Positions 43,761 through 53,315 of a DNA stretch of 64,000 nucleotides are shown in pieces. The notes beneath the pieces are model-generated. The model ran no database searches. It saw nothing but the letters and a program-made list of their open reading frames with translations, and was not told where the DNA came from. This DNA comes from JANXVY01 sp040080145 (GTDB taxonomy: Bacteria; Pseudomonadota; Alphaproteobacteria; Rhizobiales; Hyphomicrobiaceae). The stretch's first letter is position 1, and every line of letters starts with the position of its first letter. The translations under genes were made by a program, and so were the position numbers. Location: the NCBI GenBank assembly GCA_040080145.1, contig JBEBJA010000067.1, positions 62,001 to 126,000 of the forward strand, written 5' to 3'.

Positions 43761-43845
43761 TGTAGGGTGCAATAGCCACTTGGCGTATTGCACCGCTATG
43801 CGGCTTGGATAGTCGGCGCAATACGCTTTGCTATTGCGCCCTACA
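43761..43845. repeat. Dispersed GTAGGGTGCAATAG...CTATTGCGCCCTAC palindrome (copy 1)
   Basis: 85-base imperfect palindrome in the gap before rnr. The left arm TGTAGGGTGCAATAGC and right arm GCTATTGCGCCCTACA pair with one mismatch, and an inner CGTATTG/CAATACG pair nests in the loop. Copy 2 is at 60402-60488. Confidence 0.85.
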
Positions 43846-43857
43846 AGTGAAGATGGG

Positions 43858-46173
43858 TTATTTCCGCTTTCCGAACTTCTGCCGTGGGAAGCGGCGGGGG
43901 CCGGGGTCGCGGGCGGGGCCGGCGGGGCGGCCTTCGCGGAGGGCGAGTTTTTTGGGCTGGGTGACCATGCCGAAGCGCAGCGCCCCGGCCGAGGGGATGC
44001 ACTCTAACAGCTTGACGTCGACAGCCTCTCCCAGGCGAAATCCGAGGCCGGATTTGGAGCCGACGAGGGCGTGGGCTTCCTCGATGTGGTTGTAGTATTC
44101 AGCGCCCAGCGACGAGATCGGGATAAAGCCGTCGGCACCGGTGTCCTTGAGGCGGACGAACAGGCCTGAGCGGGTGACGCCTGCGATGCGGGCGACGAAG
44201 GTTGCGCCGATGTGGTTGGCGAGATGGGCGGCGATCAGGCGGTCGGTGGTTTCGCGTTCGGCGGCCATGGCGCGGCGTTCGGTCTGGGAGATGGCCTGGG
44301 CGATGGCGCCGAGCTTGGGCATTTCGGCGTCGTGGAGGCCGCCGTCGCCGAGCTTCAGGGTCTTGATGAGCGCGCGGTGGACGAGGAGGTCGGCATAGCG
44401 GCGGATCGGCGAGGTGAAGTGGGCGTACTTGCGCAGGTTCAGGCCGAAGTGGCCGATGTTGTCGGGATTGTATTCGGCCTGGCTCTGCGAGCGCAGCACG
44501 ATTTCGTTGACGAGGTCGGGGACGGGGAGGTCCTTGGCCTGGGCCAGGATTTTATTGAGTGCGCTGGGCTTCAGCTCGCCAGCGGGGGGAAGTTTGAGGT
44601 CGAGTGTGTCGAGAAAGTCCTTGAGGCTTTTCAGCTTTTCCTTCGAGGGCTGATCGTGGACGCGGTAGACGACGAGACCCTTCTTGCCTTCCAGCGCTTC
44701 GGCGGCGGCGACGTTTGCCTGGATCATGCACTCTTCGATGAGGCGGTGGGCGGTCAGGCGTTCGGGAGTTTCGATGGCGATGACGCGGCCGTCGATGCCG
44801 AGTTTGATTTTGCGCTCGGGCAAGTCGAGGTCGAGCGGTTCGCGGCGGTCGCGGCTGGCTGCGAGCTTTTCGTAGGCGGCCCACAGCGGTTTGAGGACAG
44901 TCTCCATGATCGGCCGGCATTTGGCGGAGACGTCGCCGTCGATGGCAGCCTGGGCCTCTTGGTAGGAGAGCTTGGCGGCGGAGCGCATCATGGCGCGCAT
45001 GAAGCCGTGGCTGCGTTTGTCGCCTTGGGCGTCGAAGATCATACGGGCGACAAGGACGCCGCGGTCTTTGCCTTCGACGAGCGAGCACAGGTCGTTTGAG
45101 ATGCGCTCGGGCAGCATGGGGACGACGCGGTCGGGGAAGTAGACCGAGTTGCCGCGCAGTTGCGCTTCGTGGTCGATCTTGGTTTGCGGACGCACGAAGT
45201 GGGCAACGTCGGCGATGGCGACATATAGAATAAAGCCGCCGGGATTTTTGGGGTCGACGTCCGGCATGGCATAGACGGCGTCGTCGTGGTCGCGGGCATC
45301 GACCGGGTCGATGGTGATGAGGGGTAACTGGCGCAGATCGGTGCGGCCAGCAAGGGTGGGCGCTTTGAGGGTTTCGCTTTCGGTGACGACGCTGTCGGGG
45401 AAGTCGTCGGGGATGCCGTGGGCGTGGACGGCGATCAAGCTGATCTGGCGCTGGTCGTCCGGGTTGCCGAGCGATTCTAAGATGCGGGCCTGGGGTTCGG
45501 AGAAGCGGCCCTTACGGGCAAGGTCGAAGCGGACGAGATCGCCGTCGTTTGCGTTGCCCTCGTCCCCTTTGTGGATGCCGTAGGAGCGCAGTTCCTTGCG
45601 GCTGATGGGCTCGATGGAACCGCCGCCGCCGCCGGTTTTGGATTTGCGGAAGATGCCGAGCAGGCGGCCCTTGTCGCGCGGCAGGCGCTTGATGATGGAG
45701 CCCTGGAATTCAAAGCCGCTCGCGTCTTCGCCGAGGTAGCGCGAGATTTTGACGAGCACGCGGTCGCCGACGCCAAAGGCGGGTTCGCCGGGGATGTTGC
45801 GGACCTGGGTGATGAGCACTTGCGGGCGGTCGCCTTCGGCGTGTTCCCAGACGGTCGGCTGGCCGATGAGGTCGCCCTGGACGTCGCGGCCGATGATGTC
45901 GAGGGTCGACATGGGCGGCAGGCTGCCGGGCTGATGCAGGTCTTTGCGGTTGCCAGCCAGCGTCCCGTCTTCGGCCATCTCGCCAAGCAGGCGTTTGAGC
46001 GCGATTTTGTCGCCGCCGGTGATGCCGAATGCTTTGGCGATCTCGCGCTTGCCGACCTTGGTGGGCGAACTTTCAATGAAGGAGAGGACTTGCGCTTTGG
46101 TGGGCAGCGCGTCGTCACCGGTGGGGATGTGGGATTTGCCCTTGGGAGCCTTCTTGCGCGGGGGACGGTTCAT
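43858..46173 (-). CDS. rnr: Ribonuclease R
   Basis: RNase R is a processive 3'-5' exoribonuclease that unwinds structured RNA. The 771-residue protein has an N-terminal helix-turn-helix-like region, cold-shock domains, the RNB catalytic region with T-I-D-P-V-D-A-R-D-H-D-D-A and a C-terminal S1 domain, ending in a basic tail. It lies downstream of topA on the same strand, the typical alphaproteobacterial order. Confidence 0.96.
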   Translation of the reverse strand: MNRPPRKKAPKGKSHIPTGDDALPTKAQVLSFIESSPTKVGKREIAKAFGITGGDKIALKRLLGEMAEDGTLAGNRKDLHQPGSLPPMSTLDIIGRDVQGDLIGQPTVWEHAEGDRPQVLITQVRNIPGEPAFGVGDRVLVKISRYLGEDASGFEFQGSIIKRLPRDKGRLLGIFRKSKTGGGGGSIEPISRKELRSYGIHKGDEGNANDGDLVRFDLARKGRFSEPQARILESLGNPDDQRQISLIAVHAHGIPDDFPDSVVTESETLKAPTLAGRTDLRQLPLITIDPVDARDHDDAVYAMPDVDPKNPGGFILYVAIADVAHFVRPQTKIDHEAQLRGNSVYFPDRVVPMLPERISNDLCSLVEGKDRGVLVARMIFDAQGDKRSHGFMRAMMRSAAKLSYQEAQAAIDGDVSAKCRPIMETVLKPLWAAYEKLAASRDRREPLDLDLPERKIKLGIDGRVIAIETPERLTAHRLIEECMIQANVAAAEALEGKKGLVVYRVHDQPSKEKLKSLKDFLDTLDLKLPPAGELKPSALNKILAQAKDLPVPDLVNEIVLRSQSQAEYNPDNIGHFGLNLRKYAHFTSPIRRYADLLVHRALIKTLKLGDGGLHDAEMPKLGAIAQAISQTERRAMAAERETTDRLIAAHLANHIGATFVARIAGVTRSGLFVRLKDTGADGFIPISSLGAEYYNHIEEAHALVGSKSGLGFRLGEAVDVKLLECIPSAGALRFGMVTQPKKLALREGRPAGPARDPGPRRFPRQKFGKRK

Positions 46174-46209
46174 GATGTGGGCCTAGTTGATGGCGGGCTA
46201 CTGCTCGCA

Positions 46210-46254
46210 CCCGTTTGGGGGAACGAGTTCCCCCAAACCCCCTCCCTTTTTGGG
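46210..46254 (-). repeat. Dispersed palindrome GTTTGGGGGAA (copy 2)
   Basis: Minus-strand CCCAAAAAGGGAGGGGGTTT then GGGGGAA, loop CTCG, TTCCCCCAAACGGG; matches copy 1 at 14921-14964 in both leader and stem. Lies between topA and rnr. Confidence 0.8.
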
Positions 46255-46285
46255 ACTTGGCAGAACGAAAGTTGAGGAAGCGCCA

Positions 46286-46402
46286 CTTCCCCCTCTCCCC
46301 CTGGGGAGAGGGTTGGGGTGAGGGGGCTTGGTGTGCAACTACGCGAAGTGGAGGTACCCCTCATCCGCCCTATGGGCATCTTCTCCCCAGGGGGAGAAGA
46401 AA
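46286..46402. repeat. Dispersed CTCTCCCC...GGGGGAGAAGA compound palindrome (copy 1)
   Basis: 117 bases between rnr and topA. Contains CCCTCTCCCC-CTGGGGAGAGGG, GGGGTGAGGGG, CCCCTCATCCGCCCTATGGGC, and CTTCTCCCC-AGGGGGAGAAG. Copy 2 with the same blocks lies at 63648-63759. Confidence 0.85.
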
Positions 46403-46429
46403 GTGGTGCCATTTCTGGTTGGAGAGGCA

Positions 46430-49090
46430 TCAGTCCTCGGTTCCAGTTTTCTTCGCGGCCTTCTTGGCGGCGGGCTTTTTCGCAGGTGCCTTTTTTGCAG
46501 CGGCTTTTTTGGCTGGGGCTTTGGCCGGGGCTTTGCGGGCGGATTTTTTGGCTTTCCCGCCGCCGCTGGCGATGCGTTCGTCGAGCAGAACGACGGCTTC
46601 TTCCTGTGTCAGTTGGGCGGGGTCCTTCGCCTTTGGCACCGTTGCGTTGGTGCCGTTATGGCTGATGTAGGGGCCGTATTTGCCGGACAGGACCTTCATC
46701 GGCCCGCCGTCGCGGGGGTGTTCGCCAAGCTCTTTGAGGACTTGAGCCGCCGCGCGCTGGAAACGGCTTGTGCCCCCGCCGGCGCGCTTTTCGGCCAGCA
46801 CGGTGACGGCGCGGTTGACGCCGATGGTGAACACGTCCTCGATGCTCTCGACATTGGCGTAGGTGCCATCGTGTTTGACGTAGGGGCCGAACTTGCCAAG
46901 GTTCGCCTCGATCATGGTGTTGGTCTCGGGATGCATGCCAACCTCACGGGGGAGGCGGAGCAGCTTTAAGGCCAATTCGAAGTCGAGGTCGGCGGCGGTC
47001 ACGCCTTTAGGGAGGCTGGAGCGCTTAGGCTTATCTTCCTTGCTCGCGGCTTCGCCCAACTGGACGTAGGGGCCAAAGCGGCCCGATTTGAGGATCACGT
47101 CGAGACCGGTGTCGGGGTCCTGGCCCAGGATGGTGCCGTCGAGCGCTGCGGCTTCGCTATCTGCTTGCGCGAACTGGCGGCTGTAGGTGCACTCGGGATA
47201 GCGTTCGCAGCCGATAAAGGCACCGAACTTGCCGGAGTTTTTCAGGCTCAGGCGGCCGGTGCCGCATTTAGGGCAGGCGCGCGGGTCAGAGCCGTCGCCC
47301 TTGTCGGGGAACAGATGCTGGCCCAGTGTTTCGTTGAGCGCGTCGAGCACGTCACCGACGCGGAGGTCTTTCGATTCAGCGATTGCCGACGTGAAGTCTT
47401 TCCAGAAATCGCGCAGGACGACTTTGTATGCGAGCTTGTCGTCTGAGACGAGGTCGAGCTTTTCTTCGAGTTCGGCCGTGAAGTCGTACTCGACATATTT
47501 GGTGAAGAAGTTCTGCAGGAACGCCGTGACGAGGCGGCCCTTATCCTCGGGGATCATCTGCTTTTTGTCGACCCGCACATAATCACGTTCGACAAGTGTT
47601 GCGAGCGTTGATGCGTACGTCGAGGGGCGGCCAATCCCTAGCTCTTCCATCCGCTTAATCAGGCTCGTTTCGGAAAACCGCGGGGGCGGCTTGGTAAAGT
47701 GCTGCTCGGCGTCGATCTCTTTGTTGTTGAGTTCGTCGCGCTCATTGAGGTTGGGAAGGCGGCGGGAGGTTTCGTCCTCGTCGTCGTCACGCAGAACCTC
47801 ATACAACTTGAGGAAGCCGTCGAACTGGACCACGGACCCGGTGGCGCGGAAGCTGTAGTCTTTGCCGTCGCGGCCCTTGACAGCGATGTCGGCGGTCGTC
47901 TGTTCCATTTCGGCAGACGCCATCTGGCTGGCGACGGCGCGCTTCCAGACCAGTTCATAGAGCTTCGCCTGATCGGGGGCCAAGTGCTTGCCGACGATCT
48001 TGGGGGTGCGGCGGACGTCGGTGGGGCGGATCGCTTCGTGGGCTTCCTGGGCGTTTTTCGCCTTGGCCTTATATTCGCGCACGAACGGGCAGACGTAGCG
48101 CTTGGAATAGTCGGTCTCGATCAAGCGGCGGATGTCGGCGATTGCTCCGGGTTCGATGGTGACCCCGTCGGTTCGCATGTAGGTAATGAGACCGGCCGTT
48201 TCGCCGCCGATGTCGACGCCCTCATAGAGGCGCTGGGCAACCTGCATGGTCTGCTTGGGACTGAACCCGAGTTTGCTCGAGGCCTCCATCTGTAGGGTCG
48301 AGGTGGTGAAGGGCGTGTACGGGTTGCGCTTGACGGCCTTTTTGTCGACCGAGGCTACCGTGAACTTTCCGCCGACGACGGCTGACTTGATGGCGTTGGC
48401 CGATGCGCTATCTTTGATGTCCAGGCGCTGGAGGGCTTTTCCGCCGATAGCCTGGAGGCGGGCGCGCACGTCTTCGGTCCTGGCGGTCGTCAGCTGAGCC
48501 TCGATGGTCCAATATTCGTCGGTCTTGAACGCTTCGATTTCGGCTTCGCGGTCGCAGACGAGCCGGAGGGCGACGGACTGGACGCGGCCAGCCGAACGCG
48601 AGCCCGGCAGCTTGCGCCACAGCACTTGCGACAGGTTGAGGCCGACAAGATAATCGAGTGCGCGGCGGGCGAGATAGGCGTCCACCAGCGGGCCGTCGAT
48701 CTGTCGCGGTTCCGACATGGCCTTCAGAATGGCTTGCTTGGTGACGGCGTTGAACGCCACCCGCTCGACGACCATGCCCTTTTTGATGAGCTTCTTGTCG
48801 GTCAGGATCTGGAGGATGTGCCAGGAGATTGCTTCGCCTTCGCGATCAGGGTCGGTCGCGAGAATGAGCTTGTTGGCGCCCTTCATGGCGGCTGCGATTT
48901 CCTTCATCGCCTTCTTGGCGGTGTCGGTCTCCCAGTGCATGGCGAAATCGTTGTCGGGTTCGACCGCGCCACCACCCTTGGAGGGCAGGTCGCGGACGTG
49001 GCCGATGGAGGCGATGACTTTGAAGTCCGAGCCCAGATACTTGTTGATGGTCTTGGCTTTGGCAGCCGATTCCACGATCACGAGATTCAT
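46430..49090 (-). CDS. topA: DNA topoisomerase I
   Basis: TopA relaxes negative supercoils. The 886-residue protein has the Toprim start M-N-L-V-I-V-E-S-A-A-K-A-K-T, the active-site region Y-M-R-T-D-G-V (catalytic Tyr), a zinc-finger C-P-K-C-G-x..C-x8-C near 610 and an Ala/Lys-rich C-terminal tail of about 45 residues that probably binds DNA non-specifically. ATG 49090 is used because the family begins here; the frame extends to 49126. Confidence 0.96.
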   Translation of the reverse strand: MNLVIVESAAKAKTINKYLGSDFKVIASIGHVRDLPSKGGGAVEPDNDFAMHWETDTAKKAMKEIAAAMKGANKLILATDPDREGEAISWHILQILTDKKLIKKGMVVERVAFNAVTKQAILKAMSEPRQIDGPLVDAYLARRALDYLVGLNLSQVLWRKLPGSRSAGRVQSVALRLVCDREAEIEAFKTDEYWTIEAQLTTARTEDVRARLQAIGGKALQRLDIKDSASANAIKSAVVGGKFTVASVDKKAVKRNPYTPFTTSTLQMEASSKLGFSPKQTMQVAQRLYEGVDIGGETAGLITYMRTDGVTIEPGAIADIRRLIETDYSKRYVCPFVREYKAKAKNAQEAHEAIRPTDVRRTPKIVGKHLAPDQAKLYELVWKRAVASQMASAEMEQTTADIAVKGRDGKDYSFRATGSVVQFDGFLKLYEVLRDDDEDETSRRLPNLNERDELNNKEIDAEQHFTKPPPRFSETSLIKRMEELGIGRPSTYASTLATLVERDYVRVDKKQMIPEDKGRLVTAFLQNFFTKYVEYDFTAELEEKLDLVSDDKLAYKVVLRDFWKDFTSAIAESKDLRVGDVLDALNETLGQHLFPDKGDGSDPRACPKCGTGRLSLKNSGKFGAFIGCERYPECTYSRQFAQADSEAAALDGTILGQDPDTGLDVILKSGRFGPYVQLGEAASKEDKPKRSSLPKGVTAADLDFELALKLLRLPREVGMHPETNTMIEANLGKFGPYVKHDGTYANVESIEDVFTIGVNRAVTVLAEKRAGGGTSRFQRAAAQVLKELGEHPRDGGPMKVLSGKYGPYISHNGTNATVPKAKDPAQLTQEEAVVLLDERIASGGGKAKKSARKAPAKAPAKKAAAKKAPAKKPAAKKAAKKTGTED

Positions 49091-49357
49091 AGGTGCCTTT
49101 CGAAAATGCCTCGAGAAAACGGCCAATCTGCTAATATTTCAGGCCATTGGCGCGATGTCTGTCCAGCCACAAGCGGCGAGGCGCAAGGTTATTAAGCGGG
49201 CCGGAACATGGGTTAATGTTGCCGCTCTGTCAAACAGGCTGCGAAATGCAGGGGTGCGCAGACGTTCGGTGGGGAGAAATGCAAACTCCGGTTGCTTGCA
49301 ACCTATGATGGTGATAAACCATCAAGATCAACTTGATGATGTTCTGGGACACCTAAC

Positions 49358-49591
49358 ATGGCAGATACCATACAACGCTTCGTTCAAGAACAAAACGAGA
49401 CTTCTGCGCAGGCGGATGACAAAGCCGAGCCTCGCGTCGCTCTCAGTCTCGATCAACTCGACTACATGGCCGATCTAGTGTCCGAACTTCGCGAAATGTC
49501 GCACCGGGCCGGGCTGACGACGCTGGCCGCTATCTTAGCGCTTGCTCAAACCGAAGCCGCTCATCAGATAACGAAGCGGCGGGTTTCCTAG
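49358..49591 (+). CDS. Small conserved-type hypothetical protein
   Basis: A 77-residue acidic-to-neutral protein with a predicted amphipathic helix pair (L-D-Q-L-D-Y-M-A-D-L-V-S-E-L-R-E-M-S and L-A-A-I-L-A-L-A-Q-T-E-A-A). No membrane segment, signal peptide or recognised family. It diverges from topA across a 267-base gap. GGGA lies about ten bases before the ATG. Function unknown. Confidence 0.6.
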   Translation: MADTIQRFVQEQNETSAQADDKAEPRVALSLDQLDYMADLVSELREMSHRAGLTTLAAILALAQTEAAHQITKRRVS

Positions 49592-49746
49592 GTTGAGGGA
49601 GGCGGGTTGCGGGCGCACGATGGCTCCGCACGCGACGCCGGGTCGCCTGCTCCCTAACGCTTCCGTTGCTCCTGCACACTAAGGAGCCCGTTGGGTTGCC
49701 CACAAGGGCCGTCGAGGGAGCGACGCTTCGTGAGAGGCAGCTTAGC

Positions 49747-50367
49747 CTACCCTATCGCAACTGGTTGGAAGAACTGCGGGGCTTCGCGGCGGTTGGCCAT
49801 GGTGTAATCGCGCGAGATGAGGCACAGGCGTGCAATCTTGAGTGCGGGTTTGACTGCCACATGCGCGAGAATGCTGTGGCCTGCCTCCGCGCTTTCGACG
49901 GGTACAACCTGAACGGTGAGCGCTGGATCGTAGACGCTGGCGAACGTCTCACCCGGCATACCATTAAGCGGTGCGCTGGCCAGAATGGAGATGATGAACC
50001 GCTCCGGCACGACATGCGGATCGTTGTAGGCGGCAGCGCCTGCGAGCGCTTCGTGCATGATGGCATGCCCGCCTGCGACGCTGGCCACCACCTGAGCCAC
50101 GCGCAACCGGTAGTCTGCCAGCACATCGGTGCGCCCGCACGCCTGCGCATGATGATGGGCCGGGTTCACACGCCAGCGGGCCATGCTCGCCTCGTCACGC
50201 CAGAACTGATGTGAGAGAAACCACCCAGGCCGCGCCTCCGAACGCGACCGGTCGAGAAACAGCAAGCCGCCGCTGGCATCGAGTTCGGGCTTGAGCGCAG
50301 CCGCCATCTCGAAATAGGCACCCTCTTGGCCGGGCTTGGGCAGGACTTCAAAAAAGAGCGCGATCAT
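49747..50367 (-). CDS. Antibiotic biosynthesis monooxygenase (ABM) domain protein
   Basis: A 206-residue protein with an N-terminal ferredoxin-like ABM domain (M-I-A-L-F-F-E-V-L-P-K-P-G-Q-E, S-G-G-L-L-F-L-D-R-S, F-W-R-D-E-A-S-M-A-R-W) and an unassigned C-terminal half. ABM proteins act as small monooxygenases, haem-degrading enzymes or stress proteins. Nothing around it narrows the function. Confidence 0.75.
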   Translation of the reverse strand: MIALFFEVLPKPGQEGAYFEMAAALKPELDASGGLLFLDRSRSEARPGWFLSHQFWRDEASMARWRVNPAHHHAQACGRTDVLADYRLRVAQVVASVAGGHAIMHEALAGAAAYNDPHVVPERFIISILASAPLNGMPGETFASVYDPALTVQVVPVESAEAGHSILAHVAVKPALKIARLCLISRDYTMANRREAPQFFQPVAIG

Positions 50368-50424
50368 AACGGCCAGCCTATCAGGCGGCGGCGCTCGTTC
50401 AAGACCGAATACTTCAGGCGCAAA

Positions 50425-50495
50425 AAGACTGGAGGCCTGGAGGCTGCGCCTCCAGCGGGGTATGGGGCTGGCCCCATTTCGCGCGTCAGCGCGAA
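50425..50495 (-). terminator. Three consecutive hairpins ending in a T run
   Basis: On the minus strand, after the DUF805 gene: TTCGCGC/GCGCGAA (50478-50495), TGGGGC/GCCCCA (50463-50476) and CTGGAGGC/GCCTCCAG (50437-50455), the last followed by TCTTTTTG. The final hairpin works as a terminator; the array also looks like a compound REP-type element. Confidence 0.7.
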
Positions 50496-50502
50496 GTCTG
50501 GC

Positions 50503-50871
50503 TCAAACGGGTGCCTTGTCGCTCGCCCCGCGCTGCAGGCCCAAATCAACCACGAGCCATACGAGACCCACAAACGGGATCAGCGTGAGCAGAGCGCACC
50601 AGCCGCTGCGGCCGCGATCTTTGCAGCGCTTTACGGTGACGGCGAGTTGGGTGCAGATGGCATAGCCTACGACGACAAACGTGCCAGCGATGACGGCATA
50701 TTCCTGCGCCTCTTGGCTGGCACCCGTGAGGGCTAGTCCGACGCCGAGGACCAATCCAACGAGGGTGGCCAGCGCAATGGTCGAAGCGAGAACCGAGAAC
50801 AGCCCAAGCCAGAATTGCTTGATGCCGATTTGACCGTCATACGAGAACAAAAGCTTGGGCACGCTGGACAC
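50503..50871 (-). CDS. DUF805 membrane protein (first copy)
   Basis: A 122-residue inner-membrane protein with the DUF805 pattern: L-L-F-S-Y-D-G-Q-I-G-I-K-Q-F-W at the N-terminus, two membrane segments, K-R-C-K-D-R-G-R-S-G-W then a third segment (L-L-T-L-I-P-F-V-G-L-V-W). Function unknown. It is related to the protein at 52812-53207; two rRNA-modifying genes lie between them. Confidence 0.88.
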   Translation of the reverse strand: MSSVPKLLFSYDGQIGIKQFWLGLFSVLASTIALATLVGLVLGVGLALTGASQEAQEYAVIAGTFVVVGYAICTQLAVTVKRCKDRGRSGWCALLTLIPFVGLVWLVVDLGLQRGASDKAPV

Positions 50872-50957
50872 TCGTTAAGCTACTCTTAACGTGTGTTTAC
50901 CCGATATTTACCCCTCTGTCAGCTGTGAACATGTAGTTAACGATCTGTTTTTATGTC

Positions 50958-51728
50958 CTATTTTGAAACAGACGGCTCGTGGAACAGTTGCGCGATTGCG
51001 TCAACGCCCAGCACCTGGTATGCGCCGGGCGCAAGTTCGGCGGGTAGTGTGAGCCCGCCAACGCGATCACGATGGAGCGCTGCAACGTGATTGCCGAGCG
51101 CTGCAAACATTCGCCGGACTTGATGATAACGGCCTTCGGTGAGGGTCACGAACACGACCGGCTCGTTTTTGGGCAAGTCCGGCACGATCTCCATCGCGAC
51201 CGGTAGCAGCGGCTTATCTTCGCCATCGAGCATCAATGTGCCCGAGGCGAGAATTGTGCGCTCGTCCCCCCGCAAGGCGCGCGCGAGCGTCACCCGGTAG
51301 CGCTTGGATACGTTGCTCTTGGGCGCGATCACGCGGTGCAGGAGACCGCCGTCATCGGTCATGAGCAAGAGCCCCGACGTCTCTTTATCCAGCCGCCCGA
51401 TGGTCGAGATTGCAGGCTTGCGGGCGCGCCAGCGTGGCGGCAAGAGGCCATACACCAGCGGGCCGACTTCCTTATGCGAACAGGTAACGCCAAGCGGCTT
51501 GTGCAGCATCAAAGCAAACCCCGGCGGCGGATCGAGCGGCGCGCCCGCCACCTTCAAGCGGGCCGACAATGCGGGCGAAACCGGCACATGCGCATCGGCA
51601 TCGGTCACCGGGACGCCATCGAGCAGGATGCGCTTTGCCTTAACCAGCGCCTGAATATCCTTGCGCGAACCATAACCCATATTGGCAAGCAACCGGTCGA
51701 GCCGCAATGTCGGAGTGGAGGTCTTCAT
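50958..51728 (-). CDS. RsuA/RluB-family pseudouridine synthase
   Basis: A 256-residue pseudouridine synthase: S4-like domain (R-L-D-R-L-L-A-N-M-G-Y-G-S-R, residues 9-22) and catalytic region I-G-R-L-D-K-E-T-S-G-L-L-L with the nucleophilic Asp. RsuA modifies 16S rRNA U516; RluB/E modify 23S rRNA, and the choice is not clear here. ATG 51728 overlaps the stop of the RsmC-like gene (ATGA), so the two RNA-modifying enzymes are coupled. Confidence 0.88.
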   Translation of the reverse strand: MKTSTPTLRLDRLLANMGYGSRKDIQALVKAKRILLDGVPVTDADAHVPVSPALSARLKVAGAPLDPPPGFALMLHKPLGVTCSHKEVGPLVYGLLPPRWRARKPAISTIGRLDKETSGLLLMTDDGGLLHRVIAPKSNVSKRYRVTLARALRGDERTILASGTLMLDGEDKPLLPVAMEIVPDLPKNEPVVFVTLTEGRYHQVRRMFAALGNHVAALHRDRVGGLTLPAELAPGAYQVLGVDAIAQLFHEPSVSK

Positions 51729-52696
51729 TGCCGGACCTTCTTCGGCAGCGGCTTTCGCGCGGCAGTCTTTGCAGCCATCGTCTCTTTCCGCGCGCAATAG
51801 ATCTTGAACCCTTTGGCCTGCGCGACCTGCTCGACGCTGGCAAACAGCGGCACCAGCGTTGCTTCATAGGGCAGATGCCGGTTCGCCGTCAGCCACAGCA
51901 CGCCGCCGGGCCGCAGCATGGCCGCTGCCTTCTGAATGAACGCCTGACCAAGCGCCCGATCCTCCTCGCCGCCATCGTGGAACGGCGGATTGGTCACCAC
52001 GAAATCAAGCCCCGTGGGAAGCTGGTTGGACGAGCGCACATCGGTCCACAAGGTCTTTGCCCCAAAGCCCCAAACATTGCGTTCGGCCACCGCCAGTGCG
52101 CGCGAATCGAGGTCAATGAGTGTCATCTCCCGGCAGGCTCCGCCCGCGCAGACCGCCATAGCCAAGACGCCGAGGCCGCAACCCAGATCCGCGCCGCGTC
52201 CCGAAAGCTGCGGCAGATGGTCGAGCAGCAATTGGCTGCCTGGATCAATCCGGTCCCAGTTAAATAATCCCGGCTGTGACCAGATTTTCAAATCAGGCAA
52301 AAGTCGCGGCGCGCCCGCCTCAATCGCGGCCGCAATCCCGATTGGGGCGTCCGGGCAGGCCGTGACCAAGATCCGGTGATGCCGCTTGTGTGTGTCTGCG
52401 GCCGTACACCCAAACGATTCGAGTTCCCCCGCAAGCCGCGTCCCGCCCTTGTCCTTAGCCGCAAGCACCGTCAATGGCGCACCCGGGGAAAGCGCCCGCA
52501 ACGCCAGCGCCATCACATGCCGCCGCTCGATCGTGCTGGCAGGCGCATGCAACACGAAACGCGCGCAACAGCCGGGCGCAAGGTCTGTGAGCGCGGCAGA
52601 GCCAGGAACCAGCGGCGACGTCTGCACGCTCCCGCTCGCGACGTCGGCGAGGTCGCGCGGAATATAGCCATAGATGGCGTGAATTGGTTTGGTCAT
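51725..52696 (-). CDS. RsmC-like rRNA methyltransferase
   Basis: A 323-residue class I methyltransferase with a degenerate N-terminal half and a catalytic C-terminal half: A-D-L-G-C-G-L-G-V-L-A (SAM motif) and V-V-T-N-P-P-F-H-D-G (N-P-P-F motif of base N-methyltransferases). This matches 16S rRNA G1207 methyltransferase RsmC. ATG 52696 is preferred to GTG 52705. Located upstream of the RsuA-type gene. Confidence 0.87.
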   Translation of the reverse strand: MTKPIHAIYGYIPRDLADVASGSVQTSPLVPGSAALTDLAPGCCARFVLHAPASTIERRHVMALALRALSPGAPLTVLAAKDKGGTRLAGELESFGCTAADTHKRHHRILVTACPDAPIGIAAAIEAGAPRLLPDLKIWSQPGLFNWDRIDPGSQLLLDHLPQLSGRGADLGCGLGVLAMAVCAGGACREMTLIDLDSRALAVAERNVWGFGAKTLWTDVRSSNQLPTGLDFVVTNPPFHDGGEEDRALGQAFIQKAAAMLRPGGVLWLTANRHLPYEATLVPLFASVEQVAQAKGFKIYCARKETMAAKTAARKPLPKKVRQ

Positions 52697-52811
52697 GGGG
52701 AGCACAACTATACGCCCGCAAGCCCTGCGACAACGGTTGGCTTTACCAGACGTACGCCTCTTTCAATCAAGCGCCGGTGTGCGCGAGGGGCGAGATCGCG
52801 TTGCCAGTTTG

Positions 52812-53207
52812 CTAAGCCCGCTTGAGCGGCGGCGGACCATAGGTGTTCTTGCCCGGCTGACCCTCAAGAATTCCAAGATCGACGATAGCCCACAACAGAC
52901 CCACCAGGGGGATCAAGATCAGCAGCGACCACCAACCGCTCTTGCCGCGATCGTGACAGCGCTTCGCCATGACGGCAAATTGAGTCCAGCAGGCGAAGAT
53001 AATGATTGGGAGACTAACCAGCATGAAGACGGCACCTTGAAGCTGGTCAGGACTCGTGTTGCCGTTCGACGTCACGCCGATGACAATTCCAGCCAGGAAG
53101 CCCAAGACGAGTCCAACGATAAGCGCCGACAAAATGCACATCAATATGCCGAACCAGAACCGGCCCCGGCCAATGCGGCCTTCAAACGAAAACAATAAAT
53201 TCTTCAT
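52812..53207 (-). CDS. DUF805 membrane protein (second copy)
   Basis: A 131-residue DUF805 protein: L-L-F-S-F-E-G-R-I-G-R-G-R-F-W, membrane segments, K-R-C-H-D-R-G-K-S-G-W and a third segment ending L-L-W-A-I-V-D-L-G. ATG 53207 has AGGGG five bases upstream; the longer frame start at 53243 has no site. Paralogue of the protein at 50503-50871. Confidence 0.88.
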   Translation of the reverse strand: MKNLLFSFEGRIGRGRFWFGILMCILSALIVGLVLGFLAGIVIGVTSNGNTSPDQLQGAVFMLVSLPIIIFACWTQFAVMAKRCHDRGKSGWWSLLILIPLVGLLWAIVDLGILEGQPGKNTYGPPPLKRA

Positions 53208-53315
53208 GACATCCCCTGGAAAAAATATGCAAAAATAACACACAGAACAAAGAGCGTTCTAGCAGTCCGTCAGCCAGCGAACAATCTGAATATGAACCCG
53301 CACCAGTAAAAGCGC

